Assembly: GCF_020623625.1 (NCBI RefSeq)
Contig: NC_060203.1
Location: 1,364,001-1,428,000 of the forward strand
Direction of reading: 5' to 3'
Length of the DNA: 64,000 bases
From: Saccharomycodes ludwigii
Taxonomy: Eukaryota > Ascomycota > Saccharomycetes > Saccharomycodales > Saccharomycodaceae
Each line of letters begins with the position of its first letter. Positions within the stretch are counted from its first letter, which is position 1. Of the stretch, positions 10,185-20,870 are shown piece after piece. The translations under genes and the position numbers were made by a program. Under the pieces are notes generated by a model. It saw only the letters and a list, made by a program, of their open reading frames with translations. It was not told the DNA's origin and did not search any database.

Positions 10185-11291
10185 AATTGTTGTGATTGTT
10201 TCTAATATCTAATTACTATAGAGATAGTATAATCATTTAATTAAAAATAAGAAGTGCTCACGAAACGTATATTACTCATAATTATAACATAACAACACGA
10301 ATAGTATAAATAAAAAATAAAAGATAAACCCAGTAAGAAAAGTATGAAAGGGAAGGATATTTTGAAAGATATTATTAGTGATTGATTTATAGTTTTATAC
10401 AACCTTTAGTATATGTAAAGACCGAAACAGAACAGCGAATTAATTACCAACCCCCCCCCCCCCCCAGAACTTTTGTAGTTACTGCGAGTAATGCCGAGTT
10501 ACGCTTACGACAGAAACTGTTATAAGGATTGTTAATTGGTTAGATTCGCTCTTAATCGATCTTTTTCGTTTTTGTATATCTTTCATATATAATATTCAAT
10601 TATTTAAATTAACTCTACAACTTTCTTTACGGATAAATCATAATAACATAGTATCTCACCATTTATGGTTATTAATATGTGTTTTATCTTGTTTATAGAG
10701 TCTGCCTTATAACAAAACATGTTATAAAGTAGCCTGAAATAGTAATAAGTTCTCTGCAAGATATGAACTCAGATACAACGTCATACAAAAATGAAGAATA
10801 AACCAAACAGTGTGAATTAAAAAATGACATAAACAAAATGAATGGATTCACGCCAAAAGGTATTAATTGGGTTGTTAAAATACACAACTTTGAGGTAAAA
10901 CATATTGCTTAGCAATTAAAAGATGATTTGTTGAAGATTTATTTTTTTTTTTTTTTTTTTTTTTTGGCGTTTTTCTTTTACATAATAGAGCTAAAAATAA
11001 AAAGTAAACAAAAAAAGTATTTTATTACACTTGAAATATCACATCTGGATCATTTTTTTAATTTTTTTTTTTTTAATACTTTCTTTTCTTCTCATAATTC
11101 CTCTTCTCTAACTTTTTTTTTTTTTTTTTTTTCTATCTCCCTTACCGTTATGATCACCATCGGTTCCTCCACGGAGATACATTTTCAAATCCTAGCAACT
11201 AAATACTTGGAATTTTTAAAACCAAATACATTTCATTATATGCATATATTATCTGATAAAGGAGTAATTAGAGGCTACCTAATAATATCCA
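10185..11291. other. Intergenic, tRNA-Ala 5' flank and SRS2 promoter
   Basis: It holds a run of 15 C at 10451-10465, unusual in this AT-rich DNA, and several T-runs (10942-10965, 11059-11075, 11113-11132). Short frames here consist largely of homopolymer. No gene is supported. Confidence 0.6.
10451..10465. repeat. Poly(C) tract, 15 bases
   Basis: An uninterrupted run of C on the plus strand (G on the minus) lies about 270 bases upstream of tRNA-Ala and 830 upstream of SRS2. Other homopolymers of this length in the window are A/T. Confidence 0.9.
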
Positions 11292-13419
11292 ATGTCTTCA
11301 CCTTTATCCTTTTTATCAGATTTAAATGAATCACAAAGGCTTGCAGTGGAGTTTGATCCAGATGGTGTACTACAGGTTATAGCTGGGCCAGGTACCGGTA
11401 AAACAAAAGTTTTGATATCCAGAGTTTTATATTTACTTATAATAAAAGAAATAAATCCAGAATCAATAATAATAACAACTTTTAGCAATAAGGCCAAAGA
11501 AGAAATACTCGAGCGACTGCATAATGGCTTGATAAACACACCGATAAATGAAAGGTCTATCACGGTGGGTACATTTCATGGCATCTGTTTTTCATTACTA
11601 AAAAAATATGGTAAAAACATAAACGTGGAAAGGTTCGATGTTATTCAAGAGAGTGATCAAGACAACATCATTAAAAAAGCCATTGCAGATATTCCGGACC
11701 AAGTTCTGGACCGCTGTAATGTTTATGGGAGAAAGGTCAATTTGATGGAGCCCAAAAACAACGGAGAATATGGCTTAAGTATTAGGTTAGTAAAAAAACA
11801 GATTTCGAAATTAAAAAACAAAGCCATTACGTTTCATGACTATCAAAACTCAACTGACAAGGATATTCCCTTGGAATATTTTTATAGTGCTTACGAAGAG
11901 GGTTTGTTGAGAAATGAAAAAATAGACTTTGATGACATGTTGTTGTATGCCTACAAATTGTTGAAAAAAATAAACTGTATTCCCAAAGTAAAGCATGTTT
12001 TAGTTGACGAGTTCCAAGACACAAGCGTTTTGCAAATCCAGTTAATGTTCCTAATGGCCAGAGGGAGCAATGTCCACTCCTGCGGTATAACTGCTGTTGG
12101 TGATCCTGATCAATCCATATATTTATTTAGAGAAGCGATGCCCAATAACTTTCAAGAAATGGCCAATGTTTGTAAACTCCCCGTTAGCAACATACTACTA
12201 ACTGAAAATTATAGATCTACACAAAAAATTTTGCATTTTAGTGAAACTTTAATGAACCAACAGAAGAAAGGTAGGGTAAATAGAGTAAATTTACGCGCAC
12301 AGTTTGATTTGAAGTTTGGTCCAATTTACATGAATTTTCCTAGTTTAAAGGCAGAAGCATTGGGGATAGTTGCTGAGCTTATTTACCTCAAGAGCCTATC
12401 CAATGGCTTTAAGTATAATGATTTCGCAATTTTGGTGCGTCAAAACAGACAATTGATATACATTGAAAGGGCACTGATTGATTTTAGAATACCCTACAGA
12501 ATCACTAAAGGGCGCACATTTTGGGAGAAGAAGGAGGTGCGGACTATCATGAACCTTTTGAGAATTGTATGTTCTGATCATGAGCCTTCTGCCATTAAAG
12601 AAGTTTTGTTGTATCCACCAAGGGGATTAGGTGTTTCTGGACTAGCTAAGATTAGTAATAGATTCATGAACGCAGCAAACGCTTTTGAAGAGTTAAAGCA
12701 ATCAAAAAATACACTACCGAGGAACGGATTGAAAGTTGTGGACGGTCTTATTAAAAGTATTGAGGAATGCAGAGAAATGTTAAGAGTAAATTTACCAACA
12801 AAGGACAATTTAAGACTAATTTTTGAAAAGTTGTATAAAGACTCGCAAATGGAATATCTTTATCTGTACCATGGTGATGTTAGAAAGGCTGACCCGAAGA
12901 AAGAACCAGATTATCAAAATGTAAGGCATAAAAACGTTCTTGTAGTTAAAGAACAACTTTTGGAATATGTACCATCTGATGAGTTACAAACTAAAAATAA
13001 CGAAATAGAGTCCGACATTATTGATTTTTTAAAAGCAACCAGTCAGGATTCCAATCCCGAATTAGCTGAAGAAAAAATATCAGACGCTACAAAGCAACTT
13101 GATCTAGCTTCCGTTTCTGAAACTTCTACTCATATACCACAAAATATGGCTGATGCAGATAACAAATCCCAGCTTAATATTGCTTATGACAAAAACTTTA
13201 TCCTGGATTTTATCAGATCTGTTAGTCTTTTTGGAAGTGATACAACAGAGTCTAGTGCAACTGGACTTGATTCAAGTGATAAAGTTACCCTATCCACTGT
13301 TCACAAAGCTAAAGGTTTGGAATGGTCAGTTGTATTTGTTCCTGGTTGTTCTGATGGGTTTATCCCCTCCTTTTTTGGTGATGCAGACGATAACGATGAT
13401 GATGATGATGATGATGATG

Positions 13420-13456
<37 letters not shown>

Positions 13457-14876
13457 TAATGTCACTGCTAGTGATAATGGAAAAACTGATACTGGTTTTT
13501 CCGATGATAACAAGTCTTTCAAATACAAAATTACACCTGAAGATTTACTGGATGAAGAGCGAAGAGTATTTTATGTCGCATTGACAAGGGCCAAAAAGTA
13601 TCTATATCTAAGTTCTATTGATTTTAATGAAATGAGCGGAATGAAACTAAACAAGAGTGAATTCTTAACTAATGATTTTTTAAAACAATGCGAGCCGCAT
13701 CAAAGAATCTTTGATAATATTAAATGCATTAAACAGTTTTACGAATCGTGTGATGTACCTGTTGATAATCCAAAATTTTCCTTTGAATCTCTTATTGAAG
13801 ATTATTCCCTTTTTTTATCCAATGAAAGAACAGCATTTTATTGGAAAAAGACGCCTGTTTTTAACAAAGCTAATATTAATATATTAGAAAACACGGGAAA
13901 CCAATACTTGAATGATTTTACCACTGCAGCCAATATTATGGATGGTTTTAATAAAAAGAAAAATATGATAAAGAATAACAATAATAATAACTCAACAGCG
14001 AAAAAAAGTTTACTTTCCTCCAGAAAAACTTTGTATACTAATACCAATTCTAGTTTTGCTCCAAAAACTATAGATAAAAAAAGTTCCAAGACTCTTATTA
14101 TCCCTAAAGCATATGCACCTAAGATTGTTCAAAGGGAGGATTCAGAACTAGATTTACTTCAACCACCGACAAAAATATGTACTTCTAGAAAAGCGATTAG
14201 ATCTAATGTTAATAAACCCACTGACAACATTTATAAACGTCCTATGCCCCTCAATTTGAATGTTAATAAAGACAATTCTGCTGTTGAACCGTTTCAATCA
14301 CCAACAAAGAACTATGCTCTGAAATCAATAACTGTCGCAACTGGCAACAACACAACTAGTGATAATGTTTGTAAGTCACCGACTAAAATATTTGCACCTA
14401 AACCAGAGGATTATTATTTGAGGAGCCCGACAAAAAAAAAGTCATATGCACCTGATAAACCTAAGGAAATTAAATTAGATGATACAACATCTTCTTTTAC
14501 TAAAGAGGGAGAGGAGGAAGAAGAAAGTGACAATGAGGTGGATGTTACGGCAGCTGAGATACTACATAATCCTGAAGAACTGCAAATCGATGAGAGCCTA
14601 ATACTTACGGACGCAGCCAGTTTGGCAGGGAAAGTATTGCCTGTTATGAATAAAAAAGGGAAAAAAAAGATGGGACACATAAAAGAAGACGGTAAATGTG
14701 AAAATGCGTCAGATGCAGAAAATCTCAAAACGGTTAACAGCAGGAAAAAAGTCACTAGAGGGAAAATTAAAAAGAAAAGAGTGCTTGCTCCTGTGGGAAA
14801 AGATATTTTATCTGTTCTTAAAAAATGTCAAGAAAAATCAAAAAAAATAGATACAGAATATATAGAATTGGATTGA
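11292..14876 (+). CDS. SRS2: Anti-recombinase DNA helicase (UvrD family)
   Basis: Srs2 is a 3'-5' helicase that strips Rad51 from single-stranded DNA and acts at SUMO-PCNA-marked forks. The protein has 1194 residues (S. cerevisiae 1174). Motifs in order: Q motif LNESQRLAVEF (11-21), Walker A AGPGTGKT (31-38), DEFQDT (about 239-244), GDPDQSIY, TENYRST, motif V STVHKAKGLEW (about 668-678) and motif VI EERRVFYVALTRAKK (about 755-769). An Asp/Asn run coded by (GAT)n(AAT)n sits between motifs V and VI, where the S. cerevisiae protein also has a variable acidic insert. The tail has repeated SPTK-type Cdk sites, an AAEILHNPEE block shared with yeast Srs2, a basic patch, and a C-terminus resembling the PCNA-binding and SUMO-binding motifs (DILSVL... 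then EYIELD). It converges on GWT1. Confidence 0.95.
13395..13460. repeat. (GAT)n(AAT)n microsatellite inside SRS2
   Basis: An in-frame trinucleotide run encodes Asp then Asn between helicase motifs V and VI. The repeat is pure enough to vary in length between strains. Confidence 0.9.
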
Positions 14877-15033
14877 TAGGTTTATTATTTTTAATATATT
14901 ATGTTGCTTTTTCTTTTCTAACGGTAATAAATAATATTTTAACACGTATATTAAAAAAAAAAAATTCCTTTTTTGTACACAGAGCAAATAATCATATATA
15001 GAACAATTTTATTTTAGGTATAAAGTTTATATA

Positions 15034-15034
<1 letters not shown>

Positions 15035-15069
<35 letters not shown>
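15035..15069. repeat. Poly(A) tract, 35 bases, between SRS2 and GWT1
   Basis: An uninterrupted A-run lies in the 232-base gap between the convergent SRS2 and GWT1 stops. It is on the sense strand of SRS2 and is T-rich in the GWT1 direction, so it may act with both 3' ends. Confidence 0.9.
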
Positions 15070-15072
<3 letters not shown>

Positions 15073-15108
15073 GAAATTTTATTTCATACATCAACTGGGA
15101 ACTAGTTC

Positions 15109-16590
15109 CTAAAGTTTTATAAAAATCCTATTGATAAATAATAACAATCCAATAGAACATACAAACAAACAATAAATTAACAATATGGTCAAAGCTTGAA
15201 TAGTTGTTTTATCTAAGGTGTTGATGCACATATTACATAAGCCGGTACTAACGTTGGCTACTAAAAACATAATTAGCCCATTAGAGTTCATACTTTCAAG
15301 TGTTAATGGAACTTTGTAATTATCTTCATTTTTTAACACTATAGAATCAATCAGACAATAGCATAACAAAAACCCGATATTATAAGTCACAACCCACAAA
15401 ACGTAAGGAAGATTAGCAAATCTTCTTGATACATCATATGGATCAACCTCAAAAACTAATTTTGAAAGTGTTAATAATATAACAAACCATGTAATTAGTC
15501 CCTTTAAAGGTGTAACCGTATCCCACCTTTTTTGATCTCTGGCAGTTGTTGGTGTTTCAATAGATATTTTGTATAGGTTTTTTAAAGTTGGTCTATTACC
15601 TAATAAAAACCCACCAATAGTTTGACCCCACAAAAATATAGAGCTATAACCTAAAAATGACGCTAATCCTTCTCTATTAGAACTTAAAAAGTCATATCTT
15701 GGACTTAATACCAAATATTTAAGAAAGCTCTCGTCAAAAATTAGAAAAAGTTCAAAGGATAAGGAAATTATAAGTGCTACAAAAAATCTGGGAATAGGTG
15801 CTACTTGAAGAATAGGATCAACAAATAAAACCAGAAAAGGTGGCAACAAGGATAACGTGATGAAAAAATTCCAATGGACCCCATATTCAGTAACATGTTC
15901 TTGATATTCTAGATTTTTCACAAAGAAAAGTCTCAATAAACCCAGTAATAACAAAACAGCGCCAGATTTCAGACTCGCTAACACCTCGCTAAAAAGTTTA
16001 GGTTTATTTGCATTTCCAATTTTTTCTAAATTTTTTTCTTTAATTTGTTTTTTAAAATAAGAACGTGCTGATACCACTCCGTTACTGAAAACAAATGAAC
16101 CGACACCTAAGTCCATCAATGATGTACCCCAAGTCTCGACTTTAGCAAATCTACGTGGGAATATTTGGAAATCAACAGCTAATATCGCAATTGAAGTTAA
16201 AACTAGCATAGTACCACGATACCCGGTGATAAAACTTTTTTTGGTCAATTTAAAATCTTTCTGTTTGTGCTTATTATGATTAGGAAGAGGTTTTTCAGAG
16301 TTGTTACTATTCGCAGTCAATAATTTATATACAATTGTGGGCAATAATATCAATATATTTAAAAAGATGGGGGAATCTGAATATGTAGTGATAGACAATA
16401 AAACAGCAGCCCAATTCAGTAAAAAGTCAATAATGAGAACTGTGATTTTACCATATGATGATGAATTAAGTATTAATTGGGAACATAGATATGTGGTTAA
16501 TGCTATTGATGTGACATAATTGATTTCTGAAATTGTACCTCCACTCAAGCCTGTGACAAATAATTCTTTACGTTCTTTTAGGGTTGCCAT
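15109..16590 (-). CDS. GWT1: GPI-anchor inositol acyltransferase
   Basis: Gwt1 (PIG-W family) acylates the inositol of glucosaminyl-PI in the ER, an early step in GPI anchor synthesis. At 493 residues it matches S. cerevisiae (490). The N-terminus MATLKERKELFVTGLSGGTI is close to MSTLKQRKEDFVTGLNGGSI. The lumenal block FPRRFAKVETWGTSLMDLG and the block LEYQEHVTEYGVHWNFF are essentially identical to yeast. Around a dozen hydrophobic segments cover the protein. It ends NRIFIKL, as in yeast. The ATG at 16590 is the family start. It lies between SRS2 and DPB11, as in S. cerevisiae. Confidence 0.97.
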   Translation of the reverse strand: MATLKERKELFVTGLSGGTISEINYVTSIALTTYLCSQLILNSSSYGKITVLIIDFLLNWAAVLLSITTYSDSPIFLNILILLPTIVYKLLTANSNNSEKPLPNHNKHKQKDFKLTKKSFITGYRGTMLVLTSIAILAVDFQIFPRRFAKVETWGTSLMDLGVGSFVFSNGVVSARSYFKKQIKEKNLEKIGNANKPKLFSEVLASLKSGAVLLLLGLLRLFFVKNLEYQEHVTEYGVHWNFFITLSLLPPFLVLFVDPILQVAPIPRFFVALIISLSFELFLIFDESFLKYLVLSPRYDFLSSNREGLASFLGYSSIFLWGQTIGGFLLGNRPTLKNLYKISIETPTTARDQKRWDTVTPLKGLITWFVILLTLSKLVFEVDPYDVSRRFANLPYVLWVVTYNIGFLLCYCLIDSIVLKNEDNYKVPLTLESMNSNGLIMFLVANVSTGLCNMCINTLDKTTIQALTILLIYCLFVCSIGLLLFINRIFIKL

Positions 16591-16676
16591 TCTTTTCTTT
16601 TTATTGCTTTTTTTTTTGTATCATTTAGGAAAGTGTGCTGGCTTGTAGATGTGTATAAATATGTGTAGAATAAACT

Positions 16677-16717
<41 letters not shown>

Positions 16718-16940
16718 AAATTGTTTTAATTGTGTAAGATAGCTTTTATATTAATCGTTATTTTTCCTTAAAAAAAAAAAAAGAAAAAGAAAAAAAAAGA
16801 TATTTTTAAACCTAGTTTTTAAAACAGAAATAAAAAAAAAAAACAAAAAAAACAAAAAAAAAAGCAAATAATATTAGGTATGAATCTTTATTGCAATATA
16901 TTTATTATTTAGTCTATAAAAGCAAATACAGAGGATTCAT
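16591..16940. other. Intergenic, GWT1 promoter and DPB11 3' side
   Basis: It is dominated by A-rich tracts: an uninterrupted A35 at 16681-16715, then broken A-runs at 16769-16863. There is no coding potential. Confidence 0.7.
16681..16715. repeat. Poly(A) tract, 35 bases
   Basis: An uninterrupted A-run lies about 90-125 bases upstream of the GWT1 ATG (T on its sense strand), a typical position for a nucleosome-excluding poly(dA:dT) promoter element. Confidence 0.9.
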
Positions 16941-19757
16941 CTACACACCTGTGGTGGTACTACCACGAAGACTAGCTTTCAATTGATTTCTTGTTAATCT
17001 TCCGCTACCATTAGTATAGTTGTCTGTGTTAATATTTTTCGATTTTCCGCCATCTACAACAGGTACGCCATAAGTAATTTGAGTACTCCTATCTTTATTA
17101 ATATTATTCTTATCATAATCGTCCTCTTTTCCACCTTCAAAATAATTTTGTACAATATTCTTATTATTGTATCCATTATTTACACAGACAGTAGTTTCCT
17201 TATTGTCCTTAGAAACATCATTGGTAGGGATGGAAGTAACATCTTTTATCCCTAGTTCCCTATTTGTGTTACCGCCCACTTTATTAAGACTACGATTGTT
17301 GTCATTATCATCATTATCATTAGCATTATTATTATTAAAATTATTTGATGAATAATTATTTAAATCTTGCCTAATTTTCTTAACTGGCGACTCATTTTTA
17401 ACAAAGTTAATCCAACTAGAAGATCTTTTAGCAGGCGAAGGCATGTTCACATTTTGTTTCTGACTATTTTTGTCATTACTACCATGAACTATCTTGCCAT
17501 TAGTACAGGTATCCTGAATAGAATTTGCAACAGAGATTTTGGACAAATTTTCACTATCCAGTAAATCACCTGACAATTGTTTACTCAACTTTCTTGCTTT
17601 ACTTTTAATATTTTCGTGATCTATAGTATTATTAATGGTGATGTTTTTATTTTTACTAATATTATGGTGTCTTTCAATATCTTTAGATGAATTAAACTTG
17701 TTTAAAACTTCTTTTCGTTTATTTTTCAAACTCTTATTTATACTGGTGTTACTAAAACTAGGATTATTATTACTATTACTATTACTATCAGTATCATTAT
17801 CATTATTATTATCATCCCCTACCTCAATAAACCATACCAAATTATTATCCAAATTGATATTAGTGGTCTCATTGTCTAGCCTATTATTAGTAGGATAAGT
17901 AATACACCATCTTTGATCATTTAAATATAATTTCTTAAATCTTTGCTTACTCATAAAATTTGTACTACCAACACTAGCACATTCATGAATTAATTCAAAT
18001 AATTCAAATAAAATACTCGGTGTGACAGAGGGAATTGGGTTAATTGATTTAATAAACTCCAATTTTTTCCTTAGGGATTCTTTGGTGACTATAGAAATGT
18101 CGTTATTATTAATAGTATCCATATTAAAATTCATTTCGAGTTGAAATAAGTCTGCATATTTGTTTTTATACCATAGTGGATTAGTTCTTGATATAGATTT
18201 AGAGCTTAATGCGGCTAAATTCACAATTAGTACATTTGTTCTTTTATTTAAGTTTTCGGAAAATTCCAGACCAACATTTAACTTAGTTAATAATTTCAAA
18301 ATCTTGGTTATGTGCAATAATTCAATATTTTGAAAACCACTAATACTTATTTTTATACTATTGTTTGCAGTATTTTTACATTTAAAATTTTTAGTGTATA
18401 AAAATGGTTTGGACCAATGATCTGTGGGAAGTATTAGTTTTTTATAATGCAAACACCTTTCAATATAAAATTCAGTAATTTTTTGATATTTAGATGAAAC
18501 TTTACAAAGTTTTGAAAATATCGAATTTGGAATAGATTGAAGTTCTAAATCATGTGGAATTAAAAAAAAAACGTGCTTATTATTGGTGGATATTGTATTC
18601 AAATCAGCATATGGCATAATATCTCCTCCATTTTTGGTAATTATTTCAGTTAATACTTTCAAATGTCTTGAGGAAAACGCATAGCATATGAAAAAACAAG
18701 CAGTAAAAACCTTGTGCTCAGTATCTTGTGTCTGGGATAACTGATCATTATTTTTGGTACTCAATGTTTTATATTTTTCTAGTCCCAGAGATGTATTTTT
18801 ATTGTTCCCGTTCTCGAATATTTTATCCCAAGTAGTATGTGTGTTAGTACTATTAATTTCATTTGGCAGCTTACTTTTCTTCTTTAATGGTACATTGTGT
18901 AATATATTATTATTATTATCATCATTTTTGATAATGGCACCAAGTAGCATCTCTGTTTTTTGATGGTCAAGATTATTCCAACATTCTATAACATGCATAG
19001 CGCCTATATCATCCCACTTTCTAGCATAATTTTTTTTTAAGTCATAATACATGGGATTGATCAACATATTCCTTATAAAACAATCATAGAGCCACTTGGG
19101 ATGAATGATAAGTAATCCATCATCAATGGCCCATTTGACTCTACTACTTTTGATATCATTGCTTAACATAACATGTTCCGCGGGGGAAGAATGCTGAATA
19201 TAACATTGAGTGTTAATACTATTTTTATATCCCATGGACCTACACAGTTTGATAAAAAATTTTTGATCCATCGAGTTGCCATTTATCAGAATACTATCAG
19301 AAATTGGATTTATCCTGGCTAAAAATATACTTTTATGAAAAAGTTGCAATGGTTTTATAGAAAAATTTGTTTGCAAATATGATTTAATATCATATTTAGA
19401 ACTAGTATTAACCATGGTAGTAAATGCATTATCTAGCCATTTGGTATATACGACGGTAGTTAAAACATTATAGTTCATAAGTATAATGTCATCCGATCTC
19501 TTATTCACTATGAAGTTATATTTTTCAGATTGGAAACAATCTTTTGTTAAAATATCATCACATATTAATAATATATCTACGTCATCGGTTAGGTTTGGAG
19601 AATAGATACCACCCATGTGGTGTAATATTTTCATTAATGTTTTAGTAGTGGAAACAGATGAAATACCAGTGGGACATATTCGTATATTATGCAGTAGGGG
19701 TGGAATATTATGCAGCTTTTGATTTTTGACCTTGTTGTTGGTGCTACTATTTAACAT
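16941..19757 (-). CDS. DPB11: Replication-initiation and checkpoint BRCT scaffold
   Basis: Dpb11 (TopBP1/Cut5 family) bridges Sld2, Sld3 and polymerase epsilon at origins and helps activate Mec1. The protein has 938 residues against 764 in S. cerevisiae, with the extra length in Asn-rich linkers. Four BRCT-like domains sit at about residues 22-115, 137-235 (with the signature Trp in PKWLYDCF), 350-445 and 468-615. Matches to yeast Dpb11 include WDKIFENG, EFYIERCLHYKKLILPTDHWSKPFL (first half conserved), SGFQNIELLHITKILKLL and LIVNLAALSS. Near the C-terminus, QITYG and LTRNQLKA recall the yeast tail (QVTYG, QTRNQ), the area that contains the Mec1-activating region. It is divergent from SIP4, as in S. 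cerevisiae. Confidence 0.94.
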   Translation of the reverse strand: MLNSSTNNKVKNQKLHNIPPLLHNIRICPTGISSVSTTKTLMKILHHMGGIYSPNLTDDVDILLICDDILTKDCFQSEKYNFIVNKRSDDIILMNYNVLTTVVYTKWLDNAFTTMVNTSSKYDIKSYLQTNFSIKPLQLFHKSIFLARINPISDSILINGNSMDQKFFIKLCRSMGYKNSINTQCYIQHSSPAEHVMLSNDIKSSRVKWAIDDGLLIIHPKWLYDCFIRNMLINPMYYDLKKNYARKWDDIGAMHVIECWNNLDHQKTEMLLGAIIKNDDNNNNILHNVPLKKKSKLPNEINSTNTHTTWDKIFENGNNKNTSLGLEKYKTLSTKNNDQLSQTQDTEHKVFTACFFICYAFSSRHLKVLTEIITKNGGDIMPYADLNTISTNNKHVFFLIPHDLELQSIPNSIFSKLCKVSSKYQKITEFYIERCLHYKKLILPTDHWSKPFLYTKNFKCKNTANNSIKISISGFQNIELLHITKILKLLTKLNVGLEFSENLNKRTNVLIVNLAALSSKSISRTNPLWYKNKYADLFQLEMNFNMDTINNNDISIVTKESLRKKLEFIKSINPIPSVTPSILFELFELIHECASVGSTNFMSKQRFKKLYLNDQRWCITYPTNNRLDNETTNINLDNNLVWFIEVGDDNNNDNDTDSNSNSNNNPSFSNTSINKSLKNKRKEVLNKFNSSKDIERHHNISKNKNITINNTIDHENIKSKARKLSKQLSGDLLDSENLSKISVANSIQDTCTNGKIVHGSNDKNSQKQNVNMPSPAKRSSSWINFVKNESPVKKIRQDLNNYSSNNFNNNNANDNDDNDNNRSLNKVGGNTNRELGIKDVTSIPTNDVSKDNKETTVCVNNGYNNKNIVQNYFEGGKEDDYDKNNINKDRSTQITYGVPVVDGGKSKNINTDNYTNGSGRLTRNQLKASLRGSTTTGV

Positions 19758-20100
19758 TTCATGGGTTCTCTTGGTTTTTATTTGATGATTGTTTTGAGCA
19801 TGCGCATCATTGAGAATAATTGTATTTACTTATCAAATTGATTTGGGACAAAGAATAAGAAGAATAAGAAGGGAAAAAAAAAAAAAAAAGAAAAAGAAAA
19901 AAAAAAGAAAGGATCTATTTAGTACATTTTTGTACAATTCCGAGGTGTTTTCAGAGTGTATTTCGGATATTATTGTGACTATGATTGTACTTTGTTTTAT
20001 TTCCATGTTTTTTATTTGTTTGTTTGGTTCCATTTATCCGGGAAAGAAAAAAAAAAAAAAAAAAAAAAAAAGCGTATATAAATCAATAAATTTAAAGCGG

Positions 20101-20112
20101 CCGGATGAAAGG
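20101..20112 (+). promoter_or_regulatory. Carbon-source response element (CSRE) upstream of SIP4
   Basis: CCGGATGAAAGG matches the published CSRE consensus YCGGAYRRAWGG at all twelve positions. CSREs are bound by Cat8 and Sip4 and activate gluconeogenic genes when glucose is absent; in S. cerevisiae SIP4 itself is Cat8-controlled through such an element. It lies 384 bases upstream of the SIP4 ATG. Confidence 0.7.
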
Positions 20113-20281
20113 TGGAGAAAATGTATCTTGGAAGAAAGAAAATGTATATAAAATGGAATAAGAAATGATCATTAAGAATAAAACAAATTAAAATAAAATG
20201 TCATCTTTTTAATTTTCTTTTTTTTTCCTATTTTTCCTTCTTATTTTGTTGCTTTAAAAAAAAATAAAGTAGAATAGACTT

Positions 20282-20311
20282 GTATATATATATATATATA
20301 TATACTAGTAA

Positions 20312-20343
<32 letters not shown>
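20282..20343. repeat. (TA)n followed by poly(A)31
   Basis: A TA dinucleotide repeat lies at 20282-20304 and an uninterrupted A-run at 20313-20343, about 150-210 bases upstream of the SIP4 ATG. Confidence 0.85.
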
Positions 20344-20345
<2 letters not shown>

Positions 20346-20495
20346 GATGGGCGGTTAAGCGCTAAACGGACAAATATATTAACATATAAATCATAAGTCT
20401 TATTTGGGAAGAGAAAATAATAATAACAATAACCATATACAAAATCAAACTATTCTTTATCTCAAACAATCTACTTTTTTTGATTGCAGAGAATA

Positions 20496-20839
20496 ATGTC
20501 CAGTAATTGCGTAAATGATAAAGCCACTGCTATTACTTCTGCAGGAAAACTCAAAAAAAGAAAATATGGCGATAAACAGGATATTAAGAATAAGCCGGTT
20601 TTATTCAAAAATAAAGTAAGATCATCTCAAGCATGCGACAGATGTAGATTGAAAAAGATAAAATGTGATGGAATCACTCCAACTTGTTCTAATTGTGCTA
20701 AAATTGACTTCAAATGTGTTAAAAGCGATAAATTAAGCAGAAGAGGGTTTCCTAAAGGATATACTGAGATGCTAGAAAAACAGGTTGTACATTTACAAAA
20801 ATTGTTAGATAGTAACAATAGTAACAACAACGACAACAG

Positions 20840-20870
<31 letters not shown>

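Larger units (their letters stand above)
19758..20495. other. Divergent promoter region between DPB11 and SIP4
   Basis: It holds three A-rich runs (about 19876-19907, 20045-20071, 20313-20343), a (TA)n stretch at 20282-20304 that could be the SIP4 TATA region, and a CSRE match at 20101-20112. The 113-codon frame across 19810-20151 is mainly the poly-Lys translation of these runs. Confidence 0.6.

Noticed and set aside
19810-20151. 113-codon frame between DPB11 and SIP4
   Set aside because: It is mostly poly-Lys from A-runs, and it lies across the shared promoter that contains the CSRE.
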